A stretch of DNA of 64,000 nucleotides from Alistipes sp. (GCA_017631275.1 JAGBTQ010000022.1:19044-83043); one strand, 5' to 3'. Numbered from the stretch's first letter, positions 54,287 to 63,624 are shown. Notes: a model not told the origin generated them from the letters alone. Numbers and translations: made by a program.

Positions 54287-56308
54287 ATGGCAGTACAGAT
54301 GAAAAAGCCCAGCGGACCACGCTTCAACTTCATGTGGTTCTGGGCGATTATTACAGTAGGTATCCTCTACTTCGCTATGTTTGGCGAGGAGAAGGAGCGT
54401 CCGTTGGAGGGCGACTGGGATATGATTACAGGGCTTGTCGAGAATGGTCTTGTCGAGCGCATCGACGTAGTTGACCAGGAGAAGGCAAGCGTATATCTTA
54501 AGAAGAGTCTCATCGACTCGCTCGCTAAGGACGAGCGTTTCAAGGGCATGCCAACAACAGGCGCACAAATTCGCTACAACACTGGTGGCGATGTTCAGGA
54601 CTTCCGCGAGCAGATTGAGCGCGCCGAGCAGAAGGCATTGGACAATGGCATCGAGGATGCTAAGGTCAGGATTAAGTATCTACGCACCGAGAAGGGCGTA
54701 GGAGAGTATATATTTGACGCTTTGCCTTGGATTCTTATGATCGCAATATGGTTCTTCATTATGCGCGGCATGATGAAGGGCGCTGGTGGTGGTGGCGGTG
54801 GCGGTATCATGAATGTCGGCAAGGCACGTGCCCAGATGGCTGACAAGGATAACAAGAACAAGGTTACGTTCAAAGACGTGGCTGGCTTGGAGGAGGCTAA
54901 GGTCGAGATTATGGAGATCGTGGACTTTCTTCGCAAGGCCGACAAGTACAAGGCGTTGGGTGCTAAGATTCCGAAGGGCGCACTCCTTGCAGGCCCTCCA
55001 GGAACTGGTAAGACACTCCTCGCTAAGGCTGTTGCGGGCGAGGCAAACGTTCCATTCCTCTCAATCTCGGGTTCCGACTTTGTGGAGATGTTCGTGGGCG
55101 TTGGTGCTGCACGTGTTCGCGACCTATTTGAGCAGGCAAAGAAGAGTGCTCCATGTATCGTATTTATCGACGAGATCGACGCTATCGGTCGTGCGCGCGG
55201 CAAGAACGCAGGCTTCGGCGGTAACGACGAGCGCGAGAATACTCTCAACCAGTTGCTCACCGAGATGGACGGCTTCCAGACAAATGCGGGCGTTATTGTG
55301 CTTGCCGCAACAAACCGCGTCGATATCCTCGACAAGGCGTTGATGCGTGCTGGCCGTTTCGACCGCCAGATAGAGATTGGCCTTCCCGATGTCAAAGAGC
55401 GTGAGGCAATATTCGAGGTGCACCTTCGCAAGCTGAAGCTCGACGCGAAGCTCGACAGAGAGTTCCTCGCTAAGCAGACGCCAGGATTTGCGGGTGCCGA
55501 CATTGCAAACGTATGTAACGAGGCTGCGCTGATTGCAGCACGTAACGACAAGAGTGCCGTGACACAGGAGGACTTCCTCTCGGCTATCGATAGAATTGTG
55601 GGCGGCTTGGAGCGTAGAAACATGCCAATGACCCCTGCTGAGCGTCGCTCGACAGCTATTCACGAGGCGGGTCATGCTACGGTGATGTGGCGCTTGAAGA
55701 ACTGCGACCCTGTGCTTAAGATTACGATTATCCCTCGTGGCCGCTCGTTGGGTGCTACATGGTATCTGCCCGAGGAGCGTGTAAACCACAACATCTCGCA
55801 CTTTATGCATAAGCTTGCAGGTTTGCTTGGTGGTCGCATTGCTGAGCAGCTGCTGCTCGACATCACAAGCACCGGCGCTATCAACGACCTTGAGCGCACT
55901 ACAAAGACGGCATACGCCATGGTTGCCTACTATGGCATGAGCGAGAAGGTGGGTAACATTAGTTTCTACGACGCTACAGGTCAGCGTGACACCTTCACTA
56001 AGCCATTCTCGGAGCGCACAGCAGAGCTTATCGACGCTGAGGTACGCCGCATTGTTGATGAGGCAGTAGAGCTCACACGCTCGATTATTGAGCAGGAGCG
56101 TGAGAACATCGAGCGTCTTGCAGATTTGCTCCTCGAAAAGGAGACAATCTTTGCCGAGGACGTAGAGCAGATCTTGGGCAAGAGCGCTCAGGAGGTGGCA
56201 AAGGCTGAGGCAAAGAGCGAGGAGAGAACAGAGGGCGACACCGAGAGCGCCGAGATTAAGTATATTATCGAGCCTTCAGCTGAAAGCTCGGAGGAAAAAA
56301 CTGAGTAA
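54287..56308 (+). CDS. ftsH: ATP-dependent zinc metalloprotease FtsH
   Basis: 673 residues. Two membrane segments (about 12-30 and 145-163) flank a periplasmic domain. A Gly run follows (about 167-175). The AAA domain has Walker A GPPGTGKT near residue 238, Walker [12 protein letters not shown] near 292 and the second-region-of-homology arginines ([11 protein letters not shown]). The zinc motif HEAGHA lies near 462. The C-terminal tail is acidic. It degrades membrane and unstable proteins. cdsA begins 2 bp after its stop. Confidence 0.97.
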   Translation: MAVQMKKPSGPRFNFMWFWAIITVGILYFAMFGEEKERPLEGDWDMITGLVENGLVERIDVVDQEKASVYLKKSLIDSLAKDERFKGMPTTGAQIRYNTGGDVQDFREQIERAEQKALDNGIEDAKVRIKYLRTEKGVGEYIFDALPWILMIAIWFFIMRGMMKGAGGGGGGGIMNVGKARAQMADKDNKNKVTFKDVAGLEEAKVEIMEIVDFLRKADKYKALGAKIPKGALLAGPPGTGKTLLAKAVAGEANVPFLSISGSDFVEMFVGVGAARVRDLFEQAKKSAPCIVFIDEIDAIGRARGKNAGFGGNDERENTLNQLLTEMDGFQTNAGVIVLAATNRVDILDKALMRAGRFDRQIEIGLPDVKEREAIFEVHLRKLKLDAKLDREFLAKQTPGFAGADIANVCNEAALIAARNDKSAVTQEDFLSAIDRIVGGLERRNMPMTPAERRSTAIHEAGHATVMWRLKNCDPVLKITIIPRGRSLGATWYLPEERVNHNISHFMHKLAGLLGGRIAEQLLLDITSTGAINDLERTTKTAYAMVAYYGMSEKVGNISFYDATGQRDTFTKPFSERTAELIDAEVRRIVDEAVELTRSIIEQERENIERLADLLLEKETIFAEDVEQILGKSAQEVAKAEAKSEERTEGDTESAEIKYIIEPSAESSEEKTE

Positions 56309-56310
56309 CA

Positions 56311-57198
56311 ATGGGCGACAAGCTAAAGAACTTTTTGGTGCGCACAGCTAGTGGTGCGGTACTGCTCGGCATAGTCTTAGCAGCAATATTTTCGGGAGTA
56401 TGGGGCTACGGTGCACTGCTCCTGTTCATAACCGTCGTTGGCGTATGGGAGTTCTACGGCTTATCACGTGCTAAGGGCTCGGAGCCTCAGCGTGGCATGG
56501 GCGTGCTGATGTCGATAGTATTGTTCTTTGCTGGCTTTGTTCCCTCATTGTACATATACAACGTGATAGACAACGAAGAGTTACTGGTAGATGGGTTGCT
56601 TCTGTTGATGCTCTGCGCAATACTTCTCGTCCTAACATTTGTTATCGAGGTATTTCGCAATCGTCAAACACCTATCTATAACATAGCCACAACAATCATG
56701 GGTACACTCTATGTTGCACTACCAATGGCAACACTCATGATCATACCAGCTATCCTCAATGAGGTAATATATTGTAGCGACACATGGATTCCATGGGTCT
56801 TCCTCTTCTACCTCTTGTTGGTGTGGGGCAACGACGTATTTGCATACCTCGTAGGCGTTACCATGGGTAAGCACCGTATGTGCGAGCGTCTATCGCCCAA
56901 GAAGTCATGGGAGGGCTTCGCAGGAGGCATCGCGGGCTCCGTTGCTGTGGGCGCTATTGCCGCAGCGGTGTTGGGTGGCAGCTATGGCGTATGGATAGGC
57001 CTAGCTGTGGTCGTAGCACTATCGAGCGTCGTGGGCGACCTCATTGAGTCGATGTTTAAGCGCGATGCCGGTGTCAAGGACTCAGGCTCAATCATGCCTG
57101 GCCATGGCGGCATCCTCGACAGATTTGATGCACTGATAATATCTGCACCCTTTGCACTTATCTACCTCTGGGTAGTGATGATGTTTGACATAATCTAA
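56311..57198 (+). CDS. cdsA: Phosphatidate cytidylyltransferase
   Basis: 295 residues with about eight membrane segments. The family signature is complete at SMFKRDAGVKDSGSIMPGHG followed by GILDR (about residues 248-272). It makes CDP-diacylglycerol for phospholipid synthesis at the inner membrane. It is co-transcribed with ftsH and precedes the phosphatidylserine decarboxylase gene by 29 bp. Confidence 0.94.
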   Translation: MGDKLKNFLVRTASGAVLLGIVLAAIFSGVWGYGALLLFITVVGVWEFYGLSRAKGSEPQRGMGVLMSIVLFFAGFVPSLYIYNVIDNEELLVDGLLLLMLCAILLVLTFVIEVFRNRQTPIYNIATTIMGTLYVALPMATLMIIPAILNEVIYCSDTWIPWVFLFYLLLVWGNDVFAYLVGVTMGKHRMCERLSPKKSWEGFAGGIAGSVAVGAIAAAVLGGSYGVWIGLAVVVALSSVVGDLIESMFKRDAGVKDSGSIMPGHGGILDRFDALIISAPFALIYLWVVMMFDII

Positions 57199-57227
57199 GA
57201 ATAACTAACCTAAAACCTATAACTACT

Positions 57228-57896
57228 ATGAAGATTAATAAAGAGGGATATTGGATAATAGTCATCACAGGTCTATTATGCCTCTCGATTTGGGCACTCG
57301 TATATTTCCTTATCGACACACATATCGCCATCATGTGGTTTATGGCAGCATTCTTGCTCGTCTTCTGGTTCTTCGTGGCAGCCTTCTTCCGCGAGCCTAA
57401 GCGAGTGCAGATTCACGACGACGAGCTGCTATTCTCGCCCTGCGACGGCCGTGTTGTTGTTACGGAGGTTGTCAAGGACGACGAGTATATCCACGAGGAG
57501 ATGATGCAGATATCTATCTTTATGTCGGTGACTAACGTGCATATGAACTGGATGCCCGTGCGTGGTATGGTTGAGTACTTCAAGCACCACCATGGCCGCT
57601 TCCTCGTGGCATGGCACCCTAAGTCATCTACCGAGAATGAGCGCACAACAACCGTCGTTCGCCTTGCTAATGGCGACAAGGTGCTTATCCGCCAGATTGC
57701 AGGCTTTGTGGCACGCCGCATCGTGTCGTACATGAAGCCAGGCACCGAGGTTGAGCAGAATAGCGTGATGGGCTTCATCAAGTTTGGCTCACGTGTCGAT
57801 ATTCTTGTGCCAAAAGATACCGAGCTTTATGTGGAGATTGGCGACCCTGTGATTGGCTCGCAGACACCTATCGCCCGCCTAAAGCGCAGAGACTAA
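57228..57896 (+). CDS. psd: Phosphatidylserine decarboxylase (short type)
   Basis: 222 residues. Two adjacent N-terminal membrane segments (about 9-30 and 33-53) precede the catalytic region. SVTNVHMNW near residue 105 and the self-cleavage site FGSRVD near 187 (Gly-Ser gives the pyruvoyl cofactor) are visible. It converts phosphatidylserine to phosphatidylethanolamine. With cdsA upstream this is a phospholipid module. Confidence 0.92.
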   Translation: MKINKEGYWIIVITGLLCLSIWALVYFLIDTHIAIMWFMAAFLLVFWFFVAAFFREPKRVQIHDDELLFSPCDGRVVVTEVVKDDEYIHEEMMQISIFMSVTNVHMNWMPVRGMVEYFKHHHGRFLVAWHPKSSTENERTTTVVRLANGDKVLIRQIAGFVARRIVSYMKPGTEVEQNSVMGFIKFGSRVDILVPKDTELYVEIGDPVIGSQTPIARLKRRD

Positions 57897-57913
57897 CACC
57901 TTAATTTCAAGGC

Positions 57914-59011
57914 ATGGAGCTATCGAAGATCCTCAAAGGGGCACTCACACTTGTTGCCGTGGGCTTGGTACTACTCATGTTGTGGTACTTGCGTAGCGTC
58001 GTGGGATATATCATACTCTCGGCGGTGCTTGCCATTGTTGGCCAACCACTTGTCGAGCGCCTAACAGCCATCAAGATTGGTGGTTGGAACCCCTCGCGCA
58101 CCATGGCGGCAGGCACTACCCTACTATGTATGTGGGTTGTGATTGGAGGTCTTGGCATGCTCTTTATTCCGCTTGTTGTTGACAAGGCAAATGAGCTTCT
58201 CACGCTCGACTGGAACGGCGTTGCCGAGTCGATGCGCGAGCCACTGAGCAAGTTTGAGAACTCGATAAATAGCCTCTTCCTAACGCCTATCATAGATGTT
58301 ATAAAGGTTATCGAGAACCTCTTTAAGAGCATCATCGGTGGCGACTTCGTGGCAGCATTTACCAACGTGGCATCGTCGGTAGTGTCTGTGGCTATCGCCC
58401 TCTTCTCGGTTACGTTTATCACCTTCTTCTTCTTGCGCGATAGCGGTCTGTTCTACAAGATTATCACGCTCTTCTTCCCCGAGCGTTTTCATGACAATAT
58501 TCAGAATGCTCTCAACTCAATAACAACGCTCCTTACGCGTTACTTCAGAGGCTTGTTTGTTGAGAGTTTGATAGTTATGATGGTCATCGCCGTGAGCATG
58601 ACGCTCTTTGGCATGACCCTGAGCAACGCCCTTATCACAGGCCTTATCATGGGCACGCTCAACCTAATACCCTATGCCGGCCCAGTCATCGGCTGCCTCA
58701 TATCTATGGCAATGGGTCTAATATCGCCTATTAATGGTGAGATAGGATATACGCTTATTGTCATCGCCTCAACAATAGCATGTGTTAAACTTATCGACGA
58801 CTTCATCATTCAGCCTACGCTCTACTCTAAGCGTGTGAACGCCCACCCTCTCGAGGTATTTATTGTGATACTTATCTCGGGACATATTGGTGGTGTCATG
58901 GGCATGCTTCTGGCAATACCATCATATACGGTGCTACGCGTTATTGCCAGCGAGTTCTTCTCGGAGTACGCTGTTGTACGTCGCCTAACAGGAAATATCA
59001 AGGAGCAATGA
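57914..59011 (+). CDS. AI-2E family transporter
   Basis: 365 residues with about seven or eight membrane segments: pairs near 8-45, one near 68-92, then 150-185, 205-260, 270-300 and 310-345. The family hallmark is the C-terminal PYAGPVIGCL near residue 255 and DDFIIQPTLYSKRVNAHPLEVF near 295. Members include AI-2 exporters and Na+/H+ antiporters; the substrate here is unknown. Its stop overlaps the next start by four bases (ATGA). Confidence 0.88.
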   Translation: MELSKILKGALTLVAVGLVLLMLWYLRSVVGYIILSAVLAIVGQPLVERLTAIKIGGWNPSRTMAAGTTLLCMWVVIGGLGMLFIPLVVDKANELLTLDWNGVAESMREPLSKFENSINSLFLTPIIDVIKVIENLFKSIIGGDFVAAFTNVASSVVSVAIALFSVTFITFFFLRDSGLFYKIITLFFPERFHDNIQNALNSITTLLTRYFRGLFVESLIVMMVIAVSMTLFGMTLSNALITGLIMGTLNLIPYAGPVIGCLISMAMGLISPINGEIGYTLIVIASTIACVKLIDDFIIQPTLYSKRVNAHPLEVFIVILISGHIGGVMGMLLAIPSYTVLRVIASEFFSEYAVVRRLTGNIKEQ

Positions 59012-59361
59012 TAGAGATTAGAGCAGAGGTGCTTCATGGCAAGAAGATAGGCCGTGCCTTGGGCTTTCCCACCGCCAACATGTCGCTGGAGGGCTACGAG
59101 GTGGAGCGTGGCGTATATCGCTCGTCGATAGAGATCGACGGCGTGGAGTATCGCGCCATGTCGAACGTGGGCATACGCCCATCGGTAGGTGGCAAGGAGC
59201 TACTCTTAGAGACCCATGTCATCGGCTTCGAGGGCAACCTCTACGGTCGCACACTCAGCGTAAGACTCTTGGAAAAGATTCGTGACGAGAAGCGCTTCTC
59301 GTCGATTAGCGACCTTAAGGATCAACTTACGCGCGACTATAATGCGATAGCGAATCAGTAG
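59008..59361 (+). CDS. Stand-alone riboflavin kinase-like protein
   Basis: 117 residues, only the flavokinase domain. The ATP/flavin loop GKKIGRALGFPTANMSLEG (about 11-29) includes the hallmark GFPTAN, and the catalytic Glu lies in LLLETHVIGFEGNLYG near residue 72. It should make FMN from riboflavin. Normally this domain is the C-terminal half of RibF, whose counterpart at 707-1447 lacks the motif. It is translationally coupled to the AI-2E transporter gene. No terminator of its own was found; the gene converges on element copy 7. Confidence 0.88.
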   Translation: MIEIRAEVLHGKKIGRALGFPTANMSLEGYEVERGVYRSSIEIDGVEYRAMSNVGIRPSVGGKELLLETHVIGFEGNLYGRTLSVRLLEKIRDEKRFSSISDLKDQLTRDYNAIANQ

Positions 59362-59601
59362 GCAGAGAGCACAGAGATAGTGAATTTAGGGAATTTAAGG
59401 AGGTTAAGGAGTTTAGGGAGGCGGAATTAAGGCGCTACCTGAACGCTTAACCTCTTTTATTATTATAGGGTCAATAGGAGCGCTAACGCTTGATAGGGTT
59501 GATGGGGACGCTAACGCTTGACAGGAATTTCCCATTCGTCCCTATCTTCCCTATTCTCCCTACTCTCCCTATTGTCCCTGTCACCCTCAATCAGCGAGAT
59601 A
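59362..59601. repeat. 9-bp repeat tract with AGCG modules before element copy 7
   Basis: Units of the GGGAATTTA / AGGAGGTTA type (59385-59425) are followed by two copies of a CGCTAACGCTTGA module (59490-59521). Pyrimidine units (CCCTATCTTC, CCCTACTCTC) run to 59580, then the block CACCCTCAATCAGCG. No gene is visible. Confidence 0.75.
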
Positions 59602-59730
59602 AATTTCTTGTTAGAAGTGTGCCGAGTGCAACACTCGGCAAAAATCCCGACGATGGGCTGTACTAAAGCGTACTGCTCATTGTCGGGATTTTTTCAAGGG
59701 GCCGCAATCGACCACTTATCACAAGAAATT
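59602..59730 (-). repeat. Palindromic 3'-UTR element, copy 7 (after the superoxide reductase gene)
   Basis: The arms TTTCTTGT / ACAAGAAA pair. Inside, AAGTG pairs with CACTT where other copies have AAGGG / CCCTT, again a paired change. The core matches copy 5 almost base for base over the apical hairpin. The host gene's final Asn-Phe-Leu codons and its TGA (59719-59721) lie within the element. Confidence 0.88.
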
Positions 59731-60090
59731 TGCCCAGAGGCCGTGGAGATTGCAATACTCATACACTGCTGTTACGTTGGCTGCACCTACATAGATGTCA
59801 GCCACGGGGGTATCCTTGAGGTCAACACGAATGCCGCCATTGTCGGTCTCGACGTAGATGAAGGCGATGTGGTGCTCAGGGGTCATGGGGTGATGTACTG
59901 AGCCCACCTCAACACGTATCTTGCCGTCGCCTAGGAGAGATACCACCGGCATGTGCTTCTCGCCACTGGCATCTACCACGTTGGGCTCCAAAAGCTCCAT
60001 CTTCTCGCCACAGCATACCATAGGCACACCCGAATCAACAACCTTAATTGCTACATTACCGCACTTATTACACTTATAAAACTTTGTCAT
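59719..60090 (-). CDS. dfx: Desulfoferrodoxin (superoxide reductase)
   Basis: 123 residues. The N-terminal desulforedoxin-like site uses CNKC near residue 7 and the CC pair near 27. The catalytic iron ligands appear as His in GEKHMPVV near 46, His in HHPMTPEHH near 66-74, Cys in YEYCNLHG near 112 and the following His. It reduces superoxide to peroxide in anaerobes without making oxygen. The thioredoxin gene is 59 bp upstream on the same strand. The last three residues and the stop codon come from element copy 7. Confidence 0.93.
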   Translation of the reverse strand: MTKFYKCNKCGNVAIKVVDSGVPMVCCGEKMELLEPNVVDASGEKHMPVVSLLGDGKIRVEVGSVHHPMTPEHHIAFIYVETDNGGIRVDLKDTPVADIYVGAANVTAVYEYCNLHGLWANFL

Positions 60091-60149
60091 AATCCTGAAA
60101 TTTTAATTGTTAACGACTATCTCTGCGTAGTACAAAAATGGTGCTACGA

Positions 60150-60500
60150 TTACTTAAGGAGGAGGTTTTCGATGTTCTCCCTAAGCTGCACCTTGCTTGT
60201 ACCCCCAGGCACAAGCGTTGGACGGTCGTTAAGCGGTATATACGCAAGCGTTGGAATTGAGCGCACGTTGAAGTGTGCAGCCACCTCCTGCTCGTCGTCG
60301 ACGTTTACCTTGTAGATATCTACCTTACCGGCATACTCCTCAGCAAGCTCGTCTATAATTGGCGAGAGCATCTGACATGGGCGACACCACGATGCGTAGA
60401 AATCTACCAAGGCAGGCTTATCGCCTAAAAACTCCCAGCCGCCACTAAGTTTTGCTACTCGCTTCTCGAACTCTGCTTTGTTTAAATGTATTGTTGCCAT
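60150..60500 (-). CDS. trxA: Thioredoxin
   Basis: 116 residues with the thioredoxin fold: VDFYASWCRPCQ near residue 32 and the cis-Pro in SIPTLAYI near 84. The active site is CRPC, not the usual CGPC; the basic residue may shift its redox potential. No signal peptide, so cytoplasmic. It has a well-formed promoter and lies upstream of the superoxide reductase gene, which suggests a shared oxidative-stress unit. Confidence 0.92.
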   Translation of the reverse strand: MATIHLNKAEFEKRVAKLSGGWEFLGDKPALVDFYASWCRPCQMLSPIIDELAEEYAGKVDIYKVNVDDEQEVAAHFNVRSIPTLAYIPLNDRPTLVPGGTSKVQLRENIENLLLK

Positions 60501-60541
60501 AATCTATTATTGTTTTTATTGTTTATCATCTTTTGTCACTG

Positions 60542-60573
60542 CAAAAATAGAGCAACTTTTTCAATAAATCAAA
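60542..60573 (-). promoter_or_regulatory. Promoter of the thioredoxin / superoxide reductase unit
   Basis: On the minus strand TTTG (60570-60573) and TATTTTTG (60542-60549) are exactly 20 bp apart, about 45 bp before the thioredoxin ATG. Confidence 0.7.
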
Positions 60574-60701
60574 TTGATAATTTTTATAACATTATCAGCA
60601 GATTTGATACCAAGGTTACAGCTAAGTGTAGGCGGGATTTTTAGAGTTTGGTGCGCAAAAATATTTTTTTGACATGCTGAGAATGCCCCCTAACCGGAGA
60701 G
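60574..60701. other. Spacer between the thioredoxin promoter and element copy 8
   Basis: A/T-rich with no recognisable gene or 7/9-bp repeat. This copy therefore lacks the preceding tract found at most other loci. Confidence 0.5.
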
Positions 60702-60835
60702 AATTTCTTGTTAGAAGGGTGCAGATGTGGTGCATATAAAAAGTGACTACCCCAGGATAGTACAAGAAGTACAGCCTGGGGTAGTCATCTTTTTTATATG
60801 TACCGCAGATTGCGGCTTATCACTTCCAAATAATT
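60702..60835 (-). repeat. Palindromic 3'-UTR element, copy 8 (after dipeptidyl peptidase III)
   Basis: The apical stem GACTACCCCAGG / CCTGGGGTAGTC is perfect and closes the ATA-GTAC-AAGAA-GTAC-AG tip. The outer right arm has drifted (CACTTCCAAATAATT), so the basal pairing is poor. The tip overlaps the TAA stop at 60834-60836. Confidence 0.82.
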
Positions 60836-62843
60836 AGTTAAGTGATGGGAGGAATGAGTACTCCTTACCATAGTGCAAGTGCTGCTCAACATAGTTAGCT
60901 GGGTAAGAGATCTTAACGTCAGTAACCTTGCCCTCAGCATCTGTTACGAGCTCGTACTCTGGGTTTACGAAGCCACCATAAGGCTCGATGTTAAGCGCCT
61001 TGTTACGCTCGATAACCTCCTTGTGGAGCTCTGGGTTGATCTTAACAGCGTAGCCCTCAACCAAAGCCTTGCAAGCCTCGTAGTCGCCCTCAGACTTGAT
61101 GCGCTGAACCTCGCACAAGAGCTCACCGAAGAGCTTGCGAAGCTTAACGAAGTCGTTAACAACAACATAAGTCTTGCCATCCTTCTTTACAAGCTCGATA
61201 ACGTTCTCAGCCTTACCCTTCTCGTAGCACCACTCAGCGATAAGCTTGCGGTTACGCATGTGTGACTCCTCAACGTCCTTGCCAAGCTCGATACGTGAGA
61301 GCTGAGTCATATAACCGTTCATGATGTAGTCAGAGTACTGTGACCAAGCAACATCCAATGATGGGATAAGACCAATCTCAACGAGCTTCTCGTCGCCGAG
61401 GTAGTAGAGAGCGAAGAGGTCAGCACGTGCCTCCTCCAATGTAGAAGAGTATGTGCGAAGCTCGTCACCCTTAGTGCCTGGAGCAAGCTGGCCTGAGCCG
61501 TGACCAAGACACTCGTGAAGGTCGGTGTGAAGGTCGTCGCCAAGCTTACCATAGTTCTTAGCGCGCTCACGGTCCTCCTCACGCAAGATGAACTCCTCAG
61601 CGAAGCCATTGCCCTGAGCAGCCTTGTCGTAAGCGTAGGTGATGTTGTCGATAGTTACTGACTTTGAGCCGTGCTCCTTACGAATCCAGTCGGCATTAGG
61701 GAGGTTGATACCGATAGCTGTTGCTGGGTAGCAGTCGCCACCAAGCATAGCCACAGTGATAACCTTAGCAGATACGCCCTTAACCTCCTTCTTGCGGTAT
61801 GCTGGGTTGATAGGTGCGTTGTCCTCGAACCACTGAGCGTTAGCTGCCATGATCTCGGTACGCTTGCAAGCCTCAACATCGCGGAAGTTTACTACAGACT
61901 CCCATGAAGCCTTGCGGCCAAGTGGGTCGCCATAGCTCTCGATGAAGCCGTTAACGAAGTCAACGTTAGACTGAGTATCCTTAACCCAAAGTACGCTATA
62001 GTCGTCGAAGTCCTTCAAATCACCACTCTTGTAGTACTTGATAAGAGCCTCGATAACCTCCTTCTGTGTAGGGTTAGCAACGGTTGCTGCCTTCTCCAAC
62101 CAGTAAACAATCTTCTCGAGGGCTGGTGAGTACATGCCACCAATCTTCCATACCTTCTCGTAGATCTTGCCATTCTCCTTCACGAGCTTAGAGTTAAGAC
62201 CGTAAGAGATAGGCTCAGGGTTGTTAGCATCAGCTGCTGCCATGCCGTTGTAGAATGCCTCTACCTCAACCTGGTTAACACCCTCGTAGTAGTTACCTGC
62301 CGACTCAGTGATTACGTCAACACCCTCCTTCTGGTTTAGGCGTGAAGCGTAGAGCTCCTTGTCAAAGAGGATCTTGCAGAGAAGGTCGTTGTCCATCTGA
62401 CGGTTCTCGTCGTTGATATACTTCGTGAGCTGCTCACGGAACCATGCCTCAGAGAACTCTGGGGTGAACTTATCATTCGAGTAGTGGTGGTGGATACCGT
62501 TAGCAAACCACACCTTCTTCAAATACTTCTCGAAAGCTGCGAACTCGTCACCTGTCTTAACCTCTAACTCTGTGTAGATAGTCTCGAGTGTGCGACGAAT
62601 AGCGAGGTTGTACTTAAAGTTCTGGTCGAAGAGGATGTCACGACCACACTTTGCAGCCTCTGAAAGGTAGTAAACGAGTTCCTTCTCCTCGAGAGTAAGA
62701 TTCTCGAAGGCAGGAACCTCATAACGAATAACCTTGATGTCGTCGAAGCGATCAACAATCCAAGGCTGCTCAGCATTCTGAGCCTCACTACATGAAGTCA
62801 ACATAAGAACTCCCATAGCAAAAAATCCAAATAGCTTGTTCAT
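60834..62843 (-). CDS. Dipeptidyl peptidase III-like metallopeptidase (M49), lipoprotein
   Basis: 669 residues. The signal ends LTSC (Cys near residue 18), so the protein is lipid-anchored, unlike the classic cytosolic enzyme. The zinc motif HECLGHGSG near residue 442 and the second motif EEARADLFALYY near 473 identify family M49, which removes dipeptides from peptide N-termini. It probably acts on peptides outside or in the periplasm. It has a full promoter; element copy 8 overlaps its stop codon. Confidence 0.92.
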   Translation of the reverse strand: MNKLFGFFAMGVLMLTSCSEAQNAEQPWIVDRFDDIKVIRYEVPAFENLTLEEKELVYYLSEAAKCGRDILFDQNFKYNLAIRRTLETIYTELEVKTGDEFAAFEKYLKKVWFANGIHHHYSNDKFTPEFSEAWFREQLTKYINDENRQMDNDLLCKILFDKELYASRLNQKEGVDVITESAGNYYEGVNQVEVEAFYNGMAAADANNPEPISYGLNSKLVKENGKIYEKVWKIGGMYSPALEKIVYWLEKAATVANPTQKEVIEALIKYYKSGDLKDFDDYSVLWVKDTQSNVDFVNGFIESYGDPLGRKASWESVVNFRDVEACKRTEIMAANAQWFEDNAPINPAYRKKEVKGVSAKVITVAMLGGDCYPATAIGINLPNADWIRKEHGSKSVTIDNITYAYDKAAQGNGFAEEFILREEDRERAKNYGKLGDDLHTDLHECLGHGSGQLAPGTKGDELRTYSSTLEEARADLFALYYLGDEKLVEIGLIPSLDVAWSQYSDYIMNGYMTQLSRIELGKDVEESHMRNRKLIAEWCYEKGKAENVIELVKKDGKTYVVVNDFVKLRKLFGELLCEVQRIKSEGDYEACKALVEGYAVKINPELHKEVIERNKALNIEPYGGFVNPEYELVTDAEGKVTDVKISYPANYVEQHLHYGKEYSFLPSLN

Positions 62844-62876
62844 TTAATCTAAATATAAAAGTTTGCAATTTGGGGG

Positions 62877-62907
62877 CAAATGTACAACGAAATTATGAGA
62901 TAGCAAA
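62877..62907 (-). promoter_or_regulatory. Promoter of the dipeptidyl peptidase III gene
   Basis: On the minus strand TTTG (62904-62907) and TACATTTG (62877-62884) are 19 bp apart, 34 bp before the ATG. Confidence 0.7.
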
Positions 62908-62947
62908 ACTTTTTACGAGGCGCAGTATAACAATAGATAATTTTAGC

Positions 62948-62955
62948 TACATTTG
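62948..62955 (+). promoter_or_regulatory. Possible -7 element of the DUF486 gene
   Basis: TACATTTG fits the consensus 30 bp before the ATG at 62985; the -33 element is unclear. It is divergent from the peptidase promoter. Confidence 0.45.
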
Positions 62956-62984
62956 CAACCTAAATCATAGAAATATAGAGAAAT

Positions 62985-63353
62985 ATGCTAACACGAGGTT
63001 TTGCAACAATAGCTCTTCTTATATGCTCAAATGTCTTTATGACATTGGCATGGTATGGACATATTGCTTTCAAATCGCAGCTGCAGCGCTACGGCATGAT
63101 AGGCATCGTGCTTATCAGCTGGGGTATCGCACTTTTTGAGTACTGCTTCCAGGTGCCCGCCAACCGCATAGGTAGCGCCGAGCTGGGCGGCCCATTTACC
63201 CTCTGGCAGCTTAAGGTTATCCAGGAGGTTATCTCGCTGGTGGTCTTCACGCTCTTTGCCGTGCTCTTTGTCAAGGGTGACCCACTCAAGTGGAACCACC
63301 TCGCAGGCTTTGCCTGCCTTGTCGCCGCCGTCTATTTTATCTTTAGGAAGTAA
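62985..63353 (+). CDS. DUF486 (DMT-like) small membrane protein
   Basis: 122 residues with four membrane segments (about 5-25, 36-52, 74-92, 99-118). The segment FEYCFQVPANRIG near residue 51 and LWQLKVIQEVISL near 72 match the DUF486 family, small relatives of the drug/metabolite transporters. Transport is inferred from fold only. It is a single gene converging on rpmA. Confidence 0.88.
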   Translation: MLTRGFATIALLICSNVFMTLAWYGHIAFKSQLQRYGMIGIVLISWGIALFEYCFQVPANRIGSAELGGPFTLWQLKVIQEVISLVVFTLFAVLFVKGDPLKWNHLAGFACLVAAVYFIFRK

Positions 63354-63624
63354 CCCGAGCCAGATAGAAGGTGAGAGGTGAAAGGTGAAAGGTGAGAAGT
63401 GAAAAGTGAGAAGTGAGAAGTAAGGTGTGCTTCGCACGGGATTAATAAGATAGATGGGACGAATGGGACAAATAGGATAAATGAGAAATTCCCATCAAGC
63501 GTCAGCGCTCCCATCACACCCATCAAGCGAAGCGCCCCCATCACACCCATCAAGCGAAGCGTTACCTATCAAGCGTCAGCGCCCCCATTTATCCCTGCCC
63601 CTGCCCACCTCAATCAGCGCACTG
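63354..63624. repeat. Composite repeat tract: 7-bp units, hairpin motif, 27-bp tandem array
   Basis: Seven-bp GAAAGGT / GAGAAGT units (63368-63420), then GTGTGCTTCGCAC (63424-63436), then 9-bp purine units (to 63484). An array follows in which ATCAAGCGAAGCGCC or ATCAAGCGTCAGCGCC recurs four times (63492-63585), partly with CATCACACC spacers, about 27 bp apart. A pyrimidine stretch and the block CACCTCAATCAGCG end it. No gene is visible. Confidence 0.78.
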
